Assembly (NCBI GenBank): GCA_964462125.1 | Contig: CAYWXT010000018.1 | Coordinates: 1 to 38,190, forward strand | Direction: 5' to 3' | Origin: JAWLFY01 sp964462125 | GTDB lineage: Bacteria > Planctomycetota > Planctomycetia > Pirellulales > Pirellulaceae | Length of the DNA: 38,190 nucleotides | Shown: piece by piece, positions 23,110-31,678 of the stretch | Layout of the letters: each line of letters opens with the position of its first letter | Position numbering within the stretch: position 1 is the first letter of the stretch | Made by a program: the position numbers and the translations under genes | Notes under the pieces: model-generated | The model's database searches: none | Told to the model about the DNA's origin: nothing | Seen by the model: only the letters and a program-made list of their open reading frames with translations

Positions 23110-23330
23110 GGCTGCGGGAGAACGCTAACCTGTGCCGAAACGCATCGGCAGCGGAGAACGTCACGTGATTCCACGATCCGGCCCGGCGGGACGGATGTAC
23201 TCCGAAACGGACGTGGCTGCGGGAGAACGCTAACCTGTGCCAAAACGCATCGGCAGCGGAGAACGTCACGTGATTCCACGATCCGGCCCGGCGGGACGGA
23301 TGTACTCCGAAACGGAGTGTGGCTCCGGCA
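23097..23330. repeat. 105-bp tandem repeat, two copies plus a partial third
   Basis: Copy one spans 23097-23201 and copy two 23202-23306. I see a single difference, TGTGCCGAAAC against TGTGCCAAAAC. A third copy begins at 23307 with CCGAAACGG and then diverges (AGTGTGGCTCCGGCAAG). Each unit contains CACGTG and a GATCCGGCCCGGCGGG stretch. The period is 35 codons, so an open frame on the minus strand runs through the array, but nothing suggests that it is translated. The array lies in the 451-base gap between the DUF1549/DUF1553 gene and the beta-lactamase-like gene, which point away from each other. Apart from this array and the palindrome I see nothing in that gap. Confidence 0.9.
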
Positions 23331-23393
23331 AGTCCTTCGATTAAACTGTCGGCGTTCCCATCAATCGCCGATCGAGGTTCGACCGAACCCAAC

Positions 23394-24491
23394 ATGAAAC
23401 GACGCACATTCCTCCAAGGGGGGCTCGCCATGACGCTGGCCAACCGGACCTCGGCCGAGGTTTCATCGCGGGCGATCGACGCTGCCTCCGAACTGCTCGG
23501 CTCGGCGAGCGCGCGTGGCGAAATCGCCGCCGCCTCGCTGCTGGTCCGGCAAGGCAGTCACTTGGAGACACGTGCCTTCGGTGCGGCCCCATCGGCCGAT
23601 GCGATTTTTCTCATCGCGTCGATCTCCAAACCGATATCGGTGGCGGCCCTGATGAGCCTGTCGGATCGTGGGCTGTTTCGCCTTCAAGATCCCTTGCAAA
23701 AGTTCATCCCCGAGTTCCGCGGCGAAGGGAGAGAGCAGGTCACGATCGGTCACTTGCTGACCCACACCTCGGGGCTGCCCGACCAGTTGCCGGAGAATGA
23801 GACACTGCGCAAAAATCACGCGCCGCTGACCGAGTTCGTCACTGGCGCCATCGGCACGCCGCTGTTGTTCGCCCCAGGGGACCAATATCGCTATTCCAGC
23901 ATGGGCATCTTGCTGGCCTCGGAGGTTGCCCAGCGGCTTTCGGACAAGCCGTTTCCCAGCCTGGTTCGGGAAACGGTCTTCGAGCCCCTGCAGATGACCC
24001 GCTCGGCGCTCGGTTTGGGGGCGTGGAGCGTCGAGCAAACGATGCGCTGTCAGGTCGAGAACGCCGCGCCGGAATCGGGGGCAGGGTCGGCGGAGTCCAA
24101 GGCGTGGGACTGGAACAGCCCCTATTGGCGAAATCTTGCTGCCCCGTGGGGCGGCGCGCACGCCTCGGCCCCCGACATCGACCGTTTCCTCTCGGCATTC
24201 CTCCACCCGCCCGAAGGCTGGCTTCGGCCGGAGACGACCGAGCTGATGATCCGCAACCAAAACCCCGATGGCCTGACCCCACGGGGACTCGGTTTCGGCC
24301 TCGGCAAGGCGGTCGCCAGCCCCGGCTGTTCCCCGCAAACGTTCGGTCACGTCGGTGCCACCGGAACCCTTGCCTGGGCCGATCCCGCCAGCGACACCAC
24401 GTGCGTTGTTCTCACGACGCTGCCCGGACGCGCCGCCAAACCTCACCCCCGCCAAGTCGTCTCCGACCTGGTCGCCGAGAGGGTGGGTTGA
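23394..24491 (+). CDS. Serine beta-lactamase-like hydrolase (class C / esterase type)
   Basis: From ATG 23394 the product has 365 residues. MKRRTFLQGGLAMTLANRTSA looks like an export signal of Tat type. The nucleophile motif SISK is at 76-79 (SxxK, Ser76 and Lys79), as in class C beta-lactamases, penicillin-binding proteins and related esterases. Tyr167 lies in YRYSSMG; the third residue is Ser where classical enzymes have Asn (YxN), common in esterase-type members. The third motif appears as GHVGATG (HxG in place of KTG). HLLTHTSGLPD is a family hallmark. The likely role is hydrolysis of an ester or amide in the periplasm; nothing indicates antibiotic resistance. An open frame from 23319 adds 25 residues from the repeat region and is not the start. 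Confidence 0.88.
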   Translation: MKRRTFLQGGLAMTLANRTSAEVSSRAIDAASELLGSASARGEIAAASLLVRQGSHLETRAFGAAPSADAIFLIASISKPISVAALMSLSDRGLFRLQDPLQKFIPEFRGEGREQVTIGHLLTHTSGLPDQLPENETLRKNHAPLTEFVTGAIGTPLLFAPGDQYRYSSMGILLASEVAQRLSDKPFPSLVRETVFEPLQMTRSALGLGAWSVEQTMRCQVENAAPESGAGSAESKAWDWNSPYWRNLAAPWGGAHASAPDIDRFLSAFLHPPEGWLRPETTELMIRNQNPDGLTPRGLGFGLGKAVASPGCSPQTFGHVGATGTLAWADPASDTTCVVLTTLPGRAAKPHPRQVVSDLVAERVG

Positions 24492-24570
24492 GGTACCCGA
24501 GCGGCGTCATCGGCCGGTGACGATGCCGTGCAGCCGTCGCACGCGCCACGACATCGACTGAACCCACGCG

Positions 24571-24615
24571 CGGGCCGGTTCATGGCGGGCCGGTTCATGG
24601 CGGGCCGGTTCATGG
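24571..24615. repeat. Three tandem 15-bp repeats
   Basis: CGGGCCGGTTCATGG occurs three times in a row without change. The third copy runs into the end of the minus-strand phosphatase gene and carries its TGA stop (24612-24610). The 118-base gap between the beta-lactamase-like gene and the phosphatase gene holds nothing else that I recognise. Confidence 0.9.
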
Positions 24616-25926
24616 CGGGGTGGCGAGGGCCGACTCCTTGGACGTCACCTCGAACTCGTCGAGCGCCTGCCGGTCCAGCCCGATCGCTTGCCCGGCAATT
24701 GCCTCCTCGGTGAACTCGAGCACGTGAACATGTGATGCGCTGGTAACCATTCCTGGTGGCTGCAGGTACCAGCGACTGGGGTCGACCGTGCGTTGAGGAA
24801 CCCCCAAACCGCCGTCTCCGATGTAGACGATGCCGCGTTCGGGGTCGTGTTCGCCTTGGTAAATCGGAAGGGTGCGTTTCAAGCTATGGTGATCCGATTC
24901 GGCAACCAAATCGACCTGGTACTGCTCGAACAGCGGTACCCAGTACTGTCGCTGGGCAGCGCCCCGGGCGAACGATTTCACACTACCGTAGGCCGGCGCA
25001 TGGTACTGCACTAAAATCTGCTTTCCCGGTTGCTCTCGTTGGCGTTCCAATTCAGCAGCCAACCAAGCCCGCTGGTCGCCTCCCATGCTGATTTCCGTGT
25101 TCAACGTACAGACCACCGCGCGCGACGAAAGCTCTGTCGAATAGTGGTAGTCGTGCTTGCGGCCGGGCCAATAGAAGATCTCTTCAAAAACGATCTCCCG
25201 GTCGTGATTGCCGCGGGCCGGGATGATCGGCAGCACCCGGCCCGTTTTGGTGATCGTCAACTCGTGGTCGGACAGCCAATCGGTCATATATTGCCATTGA
25301 GCTCGCGAGCAGTAGTCCCCACCGTGGGCGAAGGCCAAGATTTCGGGTTGTTCCTCGACCAACTCGGCGATCAAGCGGTTGATCGCCCGCCGATCTTCAT
25401 GCGGCTCGGGGAGCCGCGGTGGACGCCGAGAATCCCCGCCGAAAAGAATCTTGACGGGGCGATCATCGGCGGGCGCGGTGACAAAATGAAACTCCGAGGA
25501 GACATGGTCGTCGCTCGCGATCGTGAAGTAGATCGTTGTCGATGGTTCAAGGTTCTGGAGGTGGACATGGTGATAGTAGGCCGGTGGTGTTCCCGCGTCG
25601 CTATCGAGCATCGTATAGCGTCCCGAAGAGGCGGGCACGGCGGTGGACGCGTAATCTTCTCGAACCCCGTCGCGTGATTCGGTATCGAAATGAACCCGGT
25701 GATTCTCTCCTGGTTCGGCGGTCGACCAACTGACCACCGCTTCGCTGGCTGGGTTGTCCATCCAAAGGACACGGAAGTGCATGAAGGGGCGTGTCGCCCG
25801 CTCGGCGGGCGTGCCGATTTCGTCGCCTTGGGACACCGAGCACAGGCCGATCGCCGGCGCGACCGCGGCGAGCCAAACGACAAGCCGCCAGCAGGGGAGC
25901 GAACGGGTGATCATGACACGAAACAT
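24610..25926 (-). CDS. Purple-acid-phosphatase-like metallophosphoesterase
   Basis: This 438-residue exported protein has a signal peptide in about the first 35 residues; ATG 25914 is an alternative start. An N-terminal fibronectin-like domain (about 48-150, VSWSTAEPGENHRVHFDT, LEPSTTIYFTIASDD) precedes the metallophosphatase domain, as in purple acid phosphatases. Metal-site blocks are FGGDSRRP, HGGDYCSR, RGNHDRE and VQYHAPAYG. The last block reads SDHHSLKR where the family has GHxHxxxR: the first histidine, a ligand of the second metal, is replaced by Asp while the second is kept. The enzyme probably hydrolyses phosphate esters in the periplasm or outside the cell, possibly with altered metal preference. 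It stands alone between two plus-strand units. Confidence 0.85.
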   Translation of the reverse strand: MFRVMITRSLPCWRLVVWLAAVAPAIGLCSVSQGDEIGTPAERATRPFMHFRVLWMDNPASEAVVSWSTAEPGENHRVHFDTESRDGVREDYASTAVPASSGRYTMLDSDAGTPPAYYHHVHLQNLEPSTTIYFTIASDDHVSSEFHFVTAPADDRPVKILFGGDSRRPPRLPEPHEDRRAINRLIAELVEEQPEILAFAHGGDYCSRAQWQYMTDWLSDHELTITKTGRVLPIIPARGNHDREIVFEEIFYWPGRKHDYHYSTELSSRAVVCTLNTEISMGGDQRAWLAAELERQREQPGKQILVQYHAPAYGSVKSFARGAAQRQYWVPLFEQYQVDLVAESDHHSLKRTLPIYQGEHDPERGIVYIGDGGLGVPQRTVDPSRWYLQPPGMVTSASHVHVLEFTEEAIAGQAIGLDRQALDEFEVTSKESALATPP

Positions 25927-26099
25927 GGCTAGCTCAACCTAAAACGATGGAAGGGAGGACAATGCTTGCTGCCCCCGATTTGAACTCCTGCGGAGCACCT
26001 GCTCAACCGCGTTTCCGCCCCGAGTTGGGCGTGGTAATATCGGATGCCGCCTGCCACGCATTCTTCCGGATGGTTCAATTCCCCTTCCGATGACCGCTG

Positions 26100-26969
26100 A
26101 TGAATCAACCGCCTCGAACTGCGATCGTTATCGTTCGTTGGTTACTGAGTCTGGCGGTGCTGATCACGGTATTGGCCCAGGCGGTGATGGTATTTCGAGG
26201 TGACGGGACCGGCATCAATGCCTTTCTCTTCCTCATTCTGGAATGGTCGGACAACCAGGCCACGCTGTTGGAACGAACAACCATCGCGGTGGTCACCGGT
26301 GTGACGCTGATCGGTGTGCTGCGGCCGACTTGGTACTTCCTGCTTCCTGCAGGGCTGTACTTGCTCGTGGAAGCGTGCGCGGCCGTGTTCGTCGGTGGCC
26401 GTGCGTTTGCCGAGTGGACCCCCGCCGCGGCGGCCCTGCGTTTCGGCACGCCACTCCTGGCCCCGTATGTCCTCAGGCCGTGGTTTGAGCGCGATTCCCG
26501 TGGGCGAGACGCCTCCGTATCGGCCAGCTTCACCGCCGGCTGCTGGCTCTTGAGGGTTGCTCTCGGGGTTGTGTTTATCCTGCATGGCTACGAAGCGCTT
26601 CAGCATCACGCAGTCTTTATCGATTTGATTATCGGCACCGGGAACCGCCTGTTCGGCATTTGGCTGCCGGAGTCGTCGGTCACAACGGCGTTAACGGTCA
26701 TCGGTTCGGTCGACGTGGTGGTGGGGGCCGCGGTGTTATTGAAGGGAAACCGGGTGATCTTCGGTTGGATGATGATTTGGGGATTGATCACAGCGATGTC
26801 GCGAATGACGGCCAATGGGTGGGACGCCTATCCTGACGTGATGCTTCGTGCGACCCACTTCATGGTCCCCCTCGCCCTGTACATGCTCGGTCCACTCTTC
26901 CCTTTCCGTACGTTTCGTGTTTTTCTTGGTCGTTCCACGAACCACTCAAATCCGCAGGAACAGACATGA
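26100..26969 (+). CDS. DoxX-like integral membrane protein
   Basis: This is a 289-residue hydrophobic protein with about seven predicted membrane helices, near residues 10-30, 57-77, 80-100, 145-165, 193-213, 216-235 and 250-270. The second half, beginning LLRVALGVVFILHGYEAL and ending in a VVVGAAVLL helix, resembles the DoxX/DoxD group, a family of small membrane proteins of unclear, possibly redox-linked function. The first half is not recognised and may be an older duplication. The stop overlaps the start of the dehydrogenase gene (ATGA), so the two proteins are made together. Confidence 0.75.
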   Translation: MNQPPRTAIVIVRWLLSLAVLITVLAQAVMVFRGDGTGINAFLFLILEWSDNQATLLERTTIAVVTGVTLIGVLRPTWYFLLPAGLYLLVEACAAVFVGGRAFAEWTPAAAALRFGTPLLAPYVLRPWFERDSRGRDASVSASFTAGCWLLRVALGVVFILHGYEALQHHAVFIDLIIGTGNRLFGIWLPESSVTTALTVIGSVDVVVGAAVLLKGNRVIFGWMMIWGLITAMSRMTANGWDAYPDVMLRATHFMVPLALYMLGPLFPFRTFRVFLGRSTNHSNPQEQT

Positions 26970-27982
26970 AGGCGTATCAGATTCAAACCGATCGCGGGAT
27001 CGATGCGATTGAGCGGATCGAGATGGCGGAACCGCAGCCGGGCGCCGGTGAGGTTCTGGTGCGAATGCGCGCTGCCAGCTTGAACTTTCGCGATCTGATC
27101 ATCACCCGCGGCGGCTATCCCCGCAACGACCGATGCCCGGTGATTCCACTCTCGGACGGGGCCGGTGAAGTGATGGCGGTCGGTGACGGGGTGAGCCGGT
27201 TCCGGCCCGGCGACCGGGTGGTCAATTGCTTTTTCGAAGATTGGGAAGCCGGCGACGTCACCGAAGCGCAAATGCAGACGTCGCGCGGCGGGGGAATCGA
27301 CGGCGTCTTGGCCGAGCAGGTCATCTTCCGTGAACGGGCCTTGCTGCCGATTCCATCCCATCTCAGCTTTGAGCAAGCCGCCACGCTCCCCTGTGCCGCC
27401 GTCACCGCCTGGCAAGCGCTGGTTACCCTCGGCCGTATCCAGGCCGGCGACACGATCCTGACGCTTGGGACCGGCGGCGTGTCCATCTTCGCCCTGCAAT
27501 TCGCGAAGCTGCACGGAGCGAAGGTCATCATCACCTCGAGCAGCGACGTGAAGCTCGCCCGCGCGCGGCAGATGGGAGCCGATGAAACGATCAACTACCA
27601 AACCACGCCTGATTGGGAGCAAATCGTCCGCAAGCTCACCGGCGACCGCGGCGTCGACAATGTCATTGAGCTCGGTGGCCCCGGAACGCTGCGGAAATCA
27701 TTGGCCTGCGCGAGGGTCAGCGGACGGGTATCGCTGATCGGCGTGCTCGCCGGCACCGACGGTACCGTCAACCCACTGCCCGCCCTGTTCAACCGCGTCG
27801 CGATCCAAGGAATCTACGTCGGCAGCGGCGCCATGTTCGAGGCGATGAACCGGGCGATCTCCGCCAACCAGCTCGAACCGATCGTCAACCGAGTGTTCGC
27901 GTTTGCCGATGCCCTGGACGCCTACCGCTACCTCAAATCGGGAGACCACTTTGGGAAGGTGGTGATCCGGATCGCGGATTGA
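26966..27982 (+). CDS. Medium-chain dehydrogenase/reductase (quinone oxidoreductase-like)
   Basis: This 338-residue cytoplasmic NAD(P)-dependent oxidoreductase belongs to the zinc-independent COG0604-type group. The N-terminal GroES-like domain shows VRMRAASLNFRDLIITRGGYP and PLSDGAGEV, in place of the zinc-type GHE signature. The nucleotide fold follows with TLGTGGVSIFALQFAKLHGA, SSSDVKLARARQMGADETI and DRGVDNVIELGG. The end, AYRYLKSGDHFGKVVIRI, is typical for the family. The substrate cannot be inferred, and no catalytic zinc ligands are evident. Coupling to the DoxX-like gene hints at a joint role in a redox process. Downstream, 237 bases separate it from the next gene, and that gap carries a promoter-like site. 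Confidence 0.88.
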   Translation: MKAYQIQTDRGIDAIERIEMAEPQPGAGEVLVRMRAASLNFRDLIITRGGYPRNDRCPVIPLSDGAGEVMAVGDGVSRFRPGDRVVNCFFEDWEAGDVTEAQMQTSRGGGIDGVLAEQVIFRERALLPIPSHLSFEQAATLPCAAVTAWQALVTLGRIQAGDTILTLGTGGVSIFALQFAKLHGAKVIITSSSDVKLARARQMGADETINYQTTPDWEQIVRKLTGDRGVDNVIELGGPGTLRKSLACARVSGRVSLIGVLAGTDGTVNPLPALFNRVAIQGIYVGSGAMFEAMNRAISANQLEPIVNRVFAFADALDAYRYLKSGDHFGKVVIRIAD

Positions 27983-28011
27983 ACCGGGAGGCATGGCCGG
28001 CCGCGTGTTGC

Positions 28012-28041
28012 TTGACAACGGACCCGGACACGCCCTAATGT
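28012..28041 (+). promoter_or_regulatory. Predicted sigma-70 promoter of the six-gene operon
   Basis: TTGACA (28012-28017), an 18-base spacer and TAATGT (28036-28041) form a good vegetative promoter. Transcription from about 28048 would give a leader of roughly 170 bases before the DUF1501 ATG at 28220. No riboswitch or attenuator is recognised in the leader. It is the only strong promoter-like site I see before the six co-directional genes. Confidence 0.6.
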
Positions 28042-28219
28042 GAGCGGCTGGGTTGTCAACGCATCATTCGTTCCGAGTGCTATGTCGCACGCTTGGTTGT
28101 CGCTGCCGAAGCCTTCCGGTTGTCGCCGTCGAGGCTGGCGAGAGCGATTCTCGGCAACGGCGTGGCGGACCCTGCCTCCCTCCTTCGCCCACCCTCTCTT
28201 GCAACCTTCGGCTCCCGCC

Positions 28220-29569
28220 ATGTTCCATCGTCGCGAGCTACTTCAGGTCGGCTGTTCCTCGTTCTTCGGACTGGGACTTTCTGGATTGCTTGGCGGCCAG
28301 GCGGCGGCCGCCGCGGAGGGCCGGCGGGCGAAGTCGGTCGTGCTGGTGTTCCTGACCGGCGGGGGGAGCCACCTCGACATGTTCGATCCAAAGCCGGAGG
28401 CGTCGGAGATCAAGGGGGAATATGGTCCATTGGCGACATCGCTACCGGGGGTCCAATTCACCGAAATGATGCCCGAGATGGCGGCGCGGGCTGACAAGAT
28501 GGCGATCGTTCGCTCGATGGCCCATGACGACAACCGCCACCTTTCGGGCACCCATCATTTCTTGACCGGGACGGTTCAGACGTTTCGTGGCAACTCCAAC
28601 GAGGACAAGTCGCTCAACCGAGGCGATTGGCCCTCCTATGGCTCGGCCGTCTCGCACCTACGCCCCCGCGATGACGCGTTGCCAAGTCAGGTGACGTTAC
28701 CGAATCCGCTCATCGAAGGCCCCTTGGTATGGCCGGGGCAGCATGCCGGGTTTCTGGGGCCCAAACACGACCCGTTCGTGCTGCAGGATGATCCCAACAA
28801 GGAGGACTACAAGGTCAGCGGGCTGTCGCTGATCGATGGACTCAGTGTCACGCGGTTGGAGGATCGGCGGCGACTTCTGCAGGACATCAACCGGCAAGAG
28901 GAAACCCTTGCCGCATCGACCCAGGCCCGCAAATTCAATCATGAGCAAGACCGGGCCTTCTCGCTGCTGACCTCGCCCAGCCTGAAGACCGCGTTGGACA
29001 TTCATGCCGAACCGGATGAAGTCCGGGATCGCTACGGGCGTCACAAATACGGCCAAACCTTGCTGCTGGCGCGGAGGCTGGTGGAGCTGGAGATGCCCGT
29101 CATTCAGTGCAACATGGGTCACGTACAAATGTGGGACACCCACGTCAATCATTTTCCGCGTCTGAAAACGATGTTGCCGGCACTCGACACCGGTTTCAGT
29201 GCATTTTTGGATGATCTCGAGCAACGCGGGCTCCTCGAACAAACCTTGATCGTCTGTGTCGGTGAATTCGGTCGCACACCGACGATATCCCCCCTTCCCG
29301 GTCAGACCGTTCCCGGTCGCCATCACTGGGCACACGGCTATACCGCCATCTTCGCCGGAGCGGGCGTTCGCGGCCAGTTGATTGGGAAGACCGATCGCAC
29401 CGGCGCCCGGCCGGTGACCGAACCGTTTCACCCCAACGATATCGGCGCCACAATTTATTCTGCGTTGGGGATCGATCCGGGGACCACGATCCCCGATCGT
29501 CTCAACCGTCCCCGGCACCTGAATCAGGGCAAGGTCATGGACGTGTTATACACGGGAGCTGTGAGTTGA
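28220..29569 (+). CDS. DUF1501 domain protein, first gene of the six-gene operon
   Basis: From ATG 28220 the product has 449 residues. It starts MFHRRELLQVGCSSFFGLGLSG, a Tat-like export signal. Family markers are VLVFLTGGGSHLDMFDPKPEA, GTHHFLTG, GPKHDPFVLQ, HKYGQTLLLARRL, GEFGRTPTISPLPGQ, RHHWAHGYTAIFAGAGVRG and DIGATIYSALGIDP. It represents a different DUF1501 subgroup from the intact copy at 18718-20157, being shorter with little residue identity in the middle. The frame extends upstream to 28040 with residues that are not signal-like. The stop overlaps the next gene's TTG start (TTGA), giving translational coupling to the pre-peptidase-domain gene. Confidence 0.92.
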   Translation: MFHRRELLQVGCSSFFGLGLSGLLGGQAAAAAEGRRAKSVVLVFLTGGGSHLDMFDPKPEASEIKGEYGPLATSLPGVQFTEMMPEMAARADKMAIVRSMAHDDNRHLSGTHHFLTGTVQTFRGNSNEDKSLNRGDWPSYGSAVSHLRPRDDALPSQVTLPNPLIEGPLVWPGQHAGFLGPKHDPFVLQDDPNKEDYKVSGLSLIDGLSVTRLEDRRRLLQDINRQEETLAASTQARKFNHEQDRAFSLLTSPSLKTALDIHAEPDEVRDRYGRHKYGQTLLLARRLVELEMPVIQCNMGHVQMWDTHVNHFPRLKTMLPALDTGFSAFLDDLEQRGLLEQTLIVCVGEFGRTPTISPLPGQTVPGRHHWAHGYTAIFAGAGVRGQLIGKTDRTGARPVTEPFHPNDIGATIYSALGIDPGTTIPDRLNRPRHLNQGKVMDVLYTGAVS

Positions 29570-31653
29570 TTCGCGATGAGCTTCGAGCGTTTGCTTTCAC
29601 GCTTTGGCTATTGGGAACCTCGGCGTGTTGGGCTCAGCCATCGGTGTCGAACGTTTCTCCCCAGGCTGTGCGGCCGGGGGCAACCGTTGAGCTCACCTTC
29701 CGCGGCGAGCACCTGCAGGATCCACTGCAGGTCTGGACAAGCTTTCCGGCGACAGTCGAGATGCTTCCCGCTGACGCGGAGGCGGAGGAGGAGGTGAAAT
29801 CGAGGACCTGCCGGCTGAAGCTCGAGGACGACGTTGCGGGGGGGATCGGCGGGATTGTCGTCGGGTCGCCCGATGGAGCCTCCGATGTGCAGTACGTGAT
29901 GATCGATGATCTGGGCACCGTCACCGACCAGGGCAACAATCATTCCATCGGCGCGGCGCAACAGATCGACATCCCGACAGGCGTCGAGGGCGTCGTCGAT
30001 GGTCCCCAGTTCGACTACTACCGCTTCGCTGGCAGCGAGGGTCAGCGGCTGTCGGTGGAGGTCATCGCGGCGCGGCTCGGGTCGGAACTCGATGCTGTCG
30101 TGCGGCTGCTGCGACCCGACGGGCGCGAACTGATCGTGGCGGACGATGATGCCAGCTTCGGTGCCGATTGCCGCTTTTCACTGCAACTGCCCGACGATGG
30201 CGAATATCTGCTCGAAGTTCGCGACAACCGCTATCGAAGCGGCGGTCAATACCGCCTTCACATCGGCGATTTTCCCCTGGTGACGGTCCCCTATCCCTTG
30301 GGCGGACGGCGTGGCACGACCCGCCGTTTCGAGTTCGCTGGCCTCTCCCATGAAGAAACGATGGCGCGCATCATTCGCGTTCCCGACCAGAGATCCGGGA
30401 ATCGGCATTCGATCGCGGCGAAGTTCCCTGACGGTGTTGCGTCGTCGACGGCAACGCTCCTTATCAGTGATTTGCCCGAAGCGGTCGAGGACGAACCCAA
30501 TGATCGTGCCGAGCTCGCCACGCCGGTGACGCCGCCGGTCGCGATCAACGGCCGCTTCGATCCCGAAGGCGACCAGGATTCCTTCGCTTTCGCGGCTGTT
30601 GAAGATCAGTCGCTCGCCTTCACCGCAACCTCTCGCAGCCTGGGGTCACCCAGCATTGTCTACATGCGGCTGTATGACGCGGAGAACAACCAACTCGCCG
30701 AGTCACCGGTCACGGACAACGATGATTGGACTTTGAATTACGAGTTCCCGGCCGACGGGATGTACCGTCTCGTGGTCGAAGACTTGTTGCGGCGTGGCGG
30801 TCCCGAACATGCCTATCGGATCGAGGTCCGTCCCAGCGTCGGCTTCAATCTGTCGATCAAGCCGGAGGAGAGCACGCGATTTCACCCGCCAGGGAACCAC
30901 GGGGCGTTCGCCTTGACGCTTCAATGCGATCGCCAGGGGTACGATGGCCCAGTGGAACTTTCCCTGCAAGATGTACATCCTGGCTTCACCCTGCTCAACG
31001 GCGTCGTCCCTGCCGGTGCTCAGGACCACCGGTTGATCATTGCGGTCTCGGACTCGGTGAGCCGTGGAACGCTGCATCCACTGCGGATCATTGGTCATGC
31101 GGCGGAACGGAACGCCGCGGACGGCAACGCCGCGGACGGATGCATCACTCCAGGGCGGAGCGTCACGGCCTCCAATGTAGCGGCGCGTCGTGCCCAGAAC
31201 CCGCAAATGATTTTTCCGCCGCAATGGTCTGACGGGCTCGTGTTTGCCGCCATTGGCGACGAAAGCCCCCCTTTTTATTCCGTTGCCATGTCGAATCCCA
31301 CCTTCGCCTTCGATCGCGAGAGTGGTGAAGCTCGGTCGACTTTGTCGTTGGAGCGGACGAATGATGAGTATGATGAAGCAATCACCGTGTTGGTCGAAAA
31401 CTTGCCAGCCGGTTTCGCCTTCGAGACCAACGCGGAGGACGATGATTATGAAATCGTCGTCACTGGGCCTCAAAATGCCCCGGAGGCCAATCACACCCTG
31501 CAAATCATCAGCTATGGGGAATTCAACGGGCAGGGGGTCGCCCACGCTCAAGAAGTGACGCTGAAATTGGACGCAGCCGACGACGGCAAACCCAATGACG
31601 CGGCGAAAGATGACGCGGCGAAAGATGACGCGGCGGAAAATGACGGCCCATAA
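29566..31653 (+). CDS. Exported protein with pre-peptidase (PPC) domains
   Basis: This is a 695-residue secreted protein. It starts with TTG 29566, which overlaps the preceding TGA, and has a signal peptide of about 23 residues (AFTLWLLGTSACWAQ). An IPT/TIG-like domain follows (VSPQAVRPGATVELTFRGE). At least two bacterial pre-peptidase C-terminal domains come next, one around residues 140-225 (DYYRFAGSEGQRLSVEVIA ending in a YRLHIGDFP segment), another around 305-420. The C-terminal half is beta-rich and not assigned. The last residues are a repeat of DAAKD units. Such proteins are frequent third partners of DUF1501 and DUF1549 genes. It probably binds ligands or other proteins at the cell surface. 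Confidence 0.78.
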   Translation: MIRDELRAFAFTLWLLGTSACWAQPSVSNVSPQAVRPGATVELTFRGEHLQDPLQVWTSFPATVEMLPADAEAEEEVKSRTCRLKLEDDVAGGIGGIVVGSPDGASDVQYVMIDDLGTVTDQGNNHSIGAAQQIDIPTGVEGVVDGPQFDYYRFAGSEGQRLSVEVIAARLGSELDAVVRLLRPDGRELIVADDDASFGADCRFSLQLPDDGEYLLEVRDNRYRSGGQYRLHIGDFPLVTVPYPLGGRRGTTRRFEFAGLSHEETMARIIRVPDQRSGNRHSIAAKFPDGVASSTATLLISDLPEAVEDEPNDRAELATPVTPPVAINGRFDPEGDQDSFAFAAVEDQSLAFTATSRSLGSPSIVYMRLYDAENNQLAESPVTDNDDWTLNYEFPADGMYRLVVEDLLRRGGPEHAYRIEVRPSVGFNLSIKPEESTRFHPPGNHGAFALTLQCDRQGYDGPVELSLQDVHPGFTLLNGVVPAGAQDHRLIIAVSDSVSRGTLHPLRIIGHAAERNAADGNAADGCITPGRSVTASNVAARRAQNPQMIFPPQWSDGLVFAAIGDESPPFYSVAMSNPTFAFDRESGEARSTLSLERTNDEYDEAITVLVENLPAGFAFETNAEDDDYEIVVTGPQNAPEANHTLQIISYGEFNGQGVAHAQEVTLKLDAADDGKPNDAAKDDAAKDDAAENDGP
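31595..31639. repeat. 15-bp tandem repeat in the 3' end of the PPC-domain gene
   Basis: ATGACGCGGCGAAAG occurs three times (31595-31609, 31610-31624 and 31625-31639, the last with one or two changes). It encodes DAAKD repeats at the C-terminus of the pre-peptidase-domain protein. In another frame it creates an ATG-rich run of MTRRK units that could be mistaken for the start of the next gene. Confidence 0.85.
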
Positions 31654-31678
31654 AAAATCACCTCGCAGGAACCGAATC

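Noticed and set aside
23085..23330. CRISPR array
   Set aside because: Units are directly joined without spacers, are 105 bases long, and no cas gene is near.
22955..23443. 162-residue minus-strand open frame through the 105-bp repeats
   Set aside because: The frame stays open only because the repeat period is a multiple of three. It has no ribosome binding site and no recognised domain, and it overlaps the start of the beta-lactamase-like gene.
23394..24491. Antibiotic-resistance beta-lactamase
   Set aside because: The second motif is YSS and the third HxG, as in esterase-type relatives, and nothing in the context points to resistance.
31595..31678. Start of the DUF1549 protein at ATG 31595 (MTRRK repeats)
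   Set aside because: These codons are the out-of-frame reading of the preceding gene's 15-bp repeats. The ATG at 31679 has a ribosome binding site and a signal peptide.
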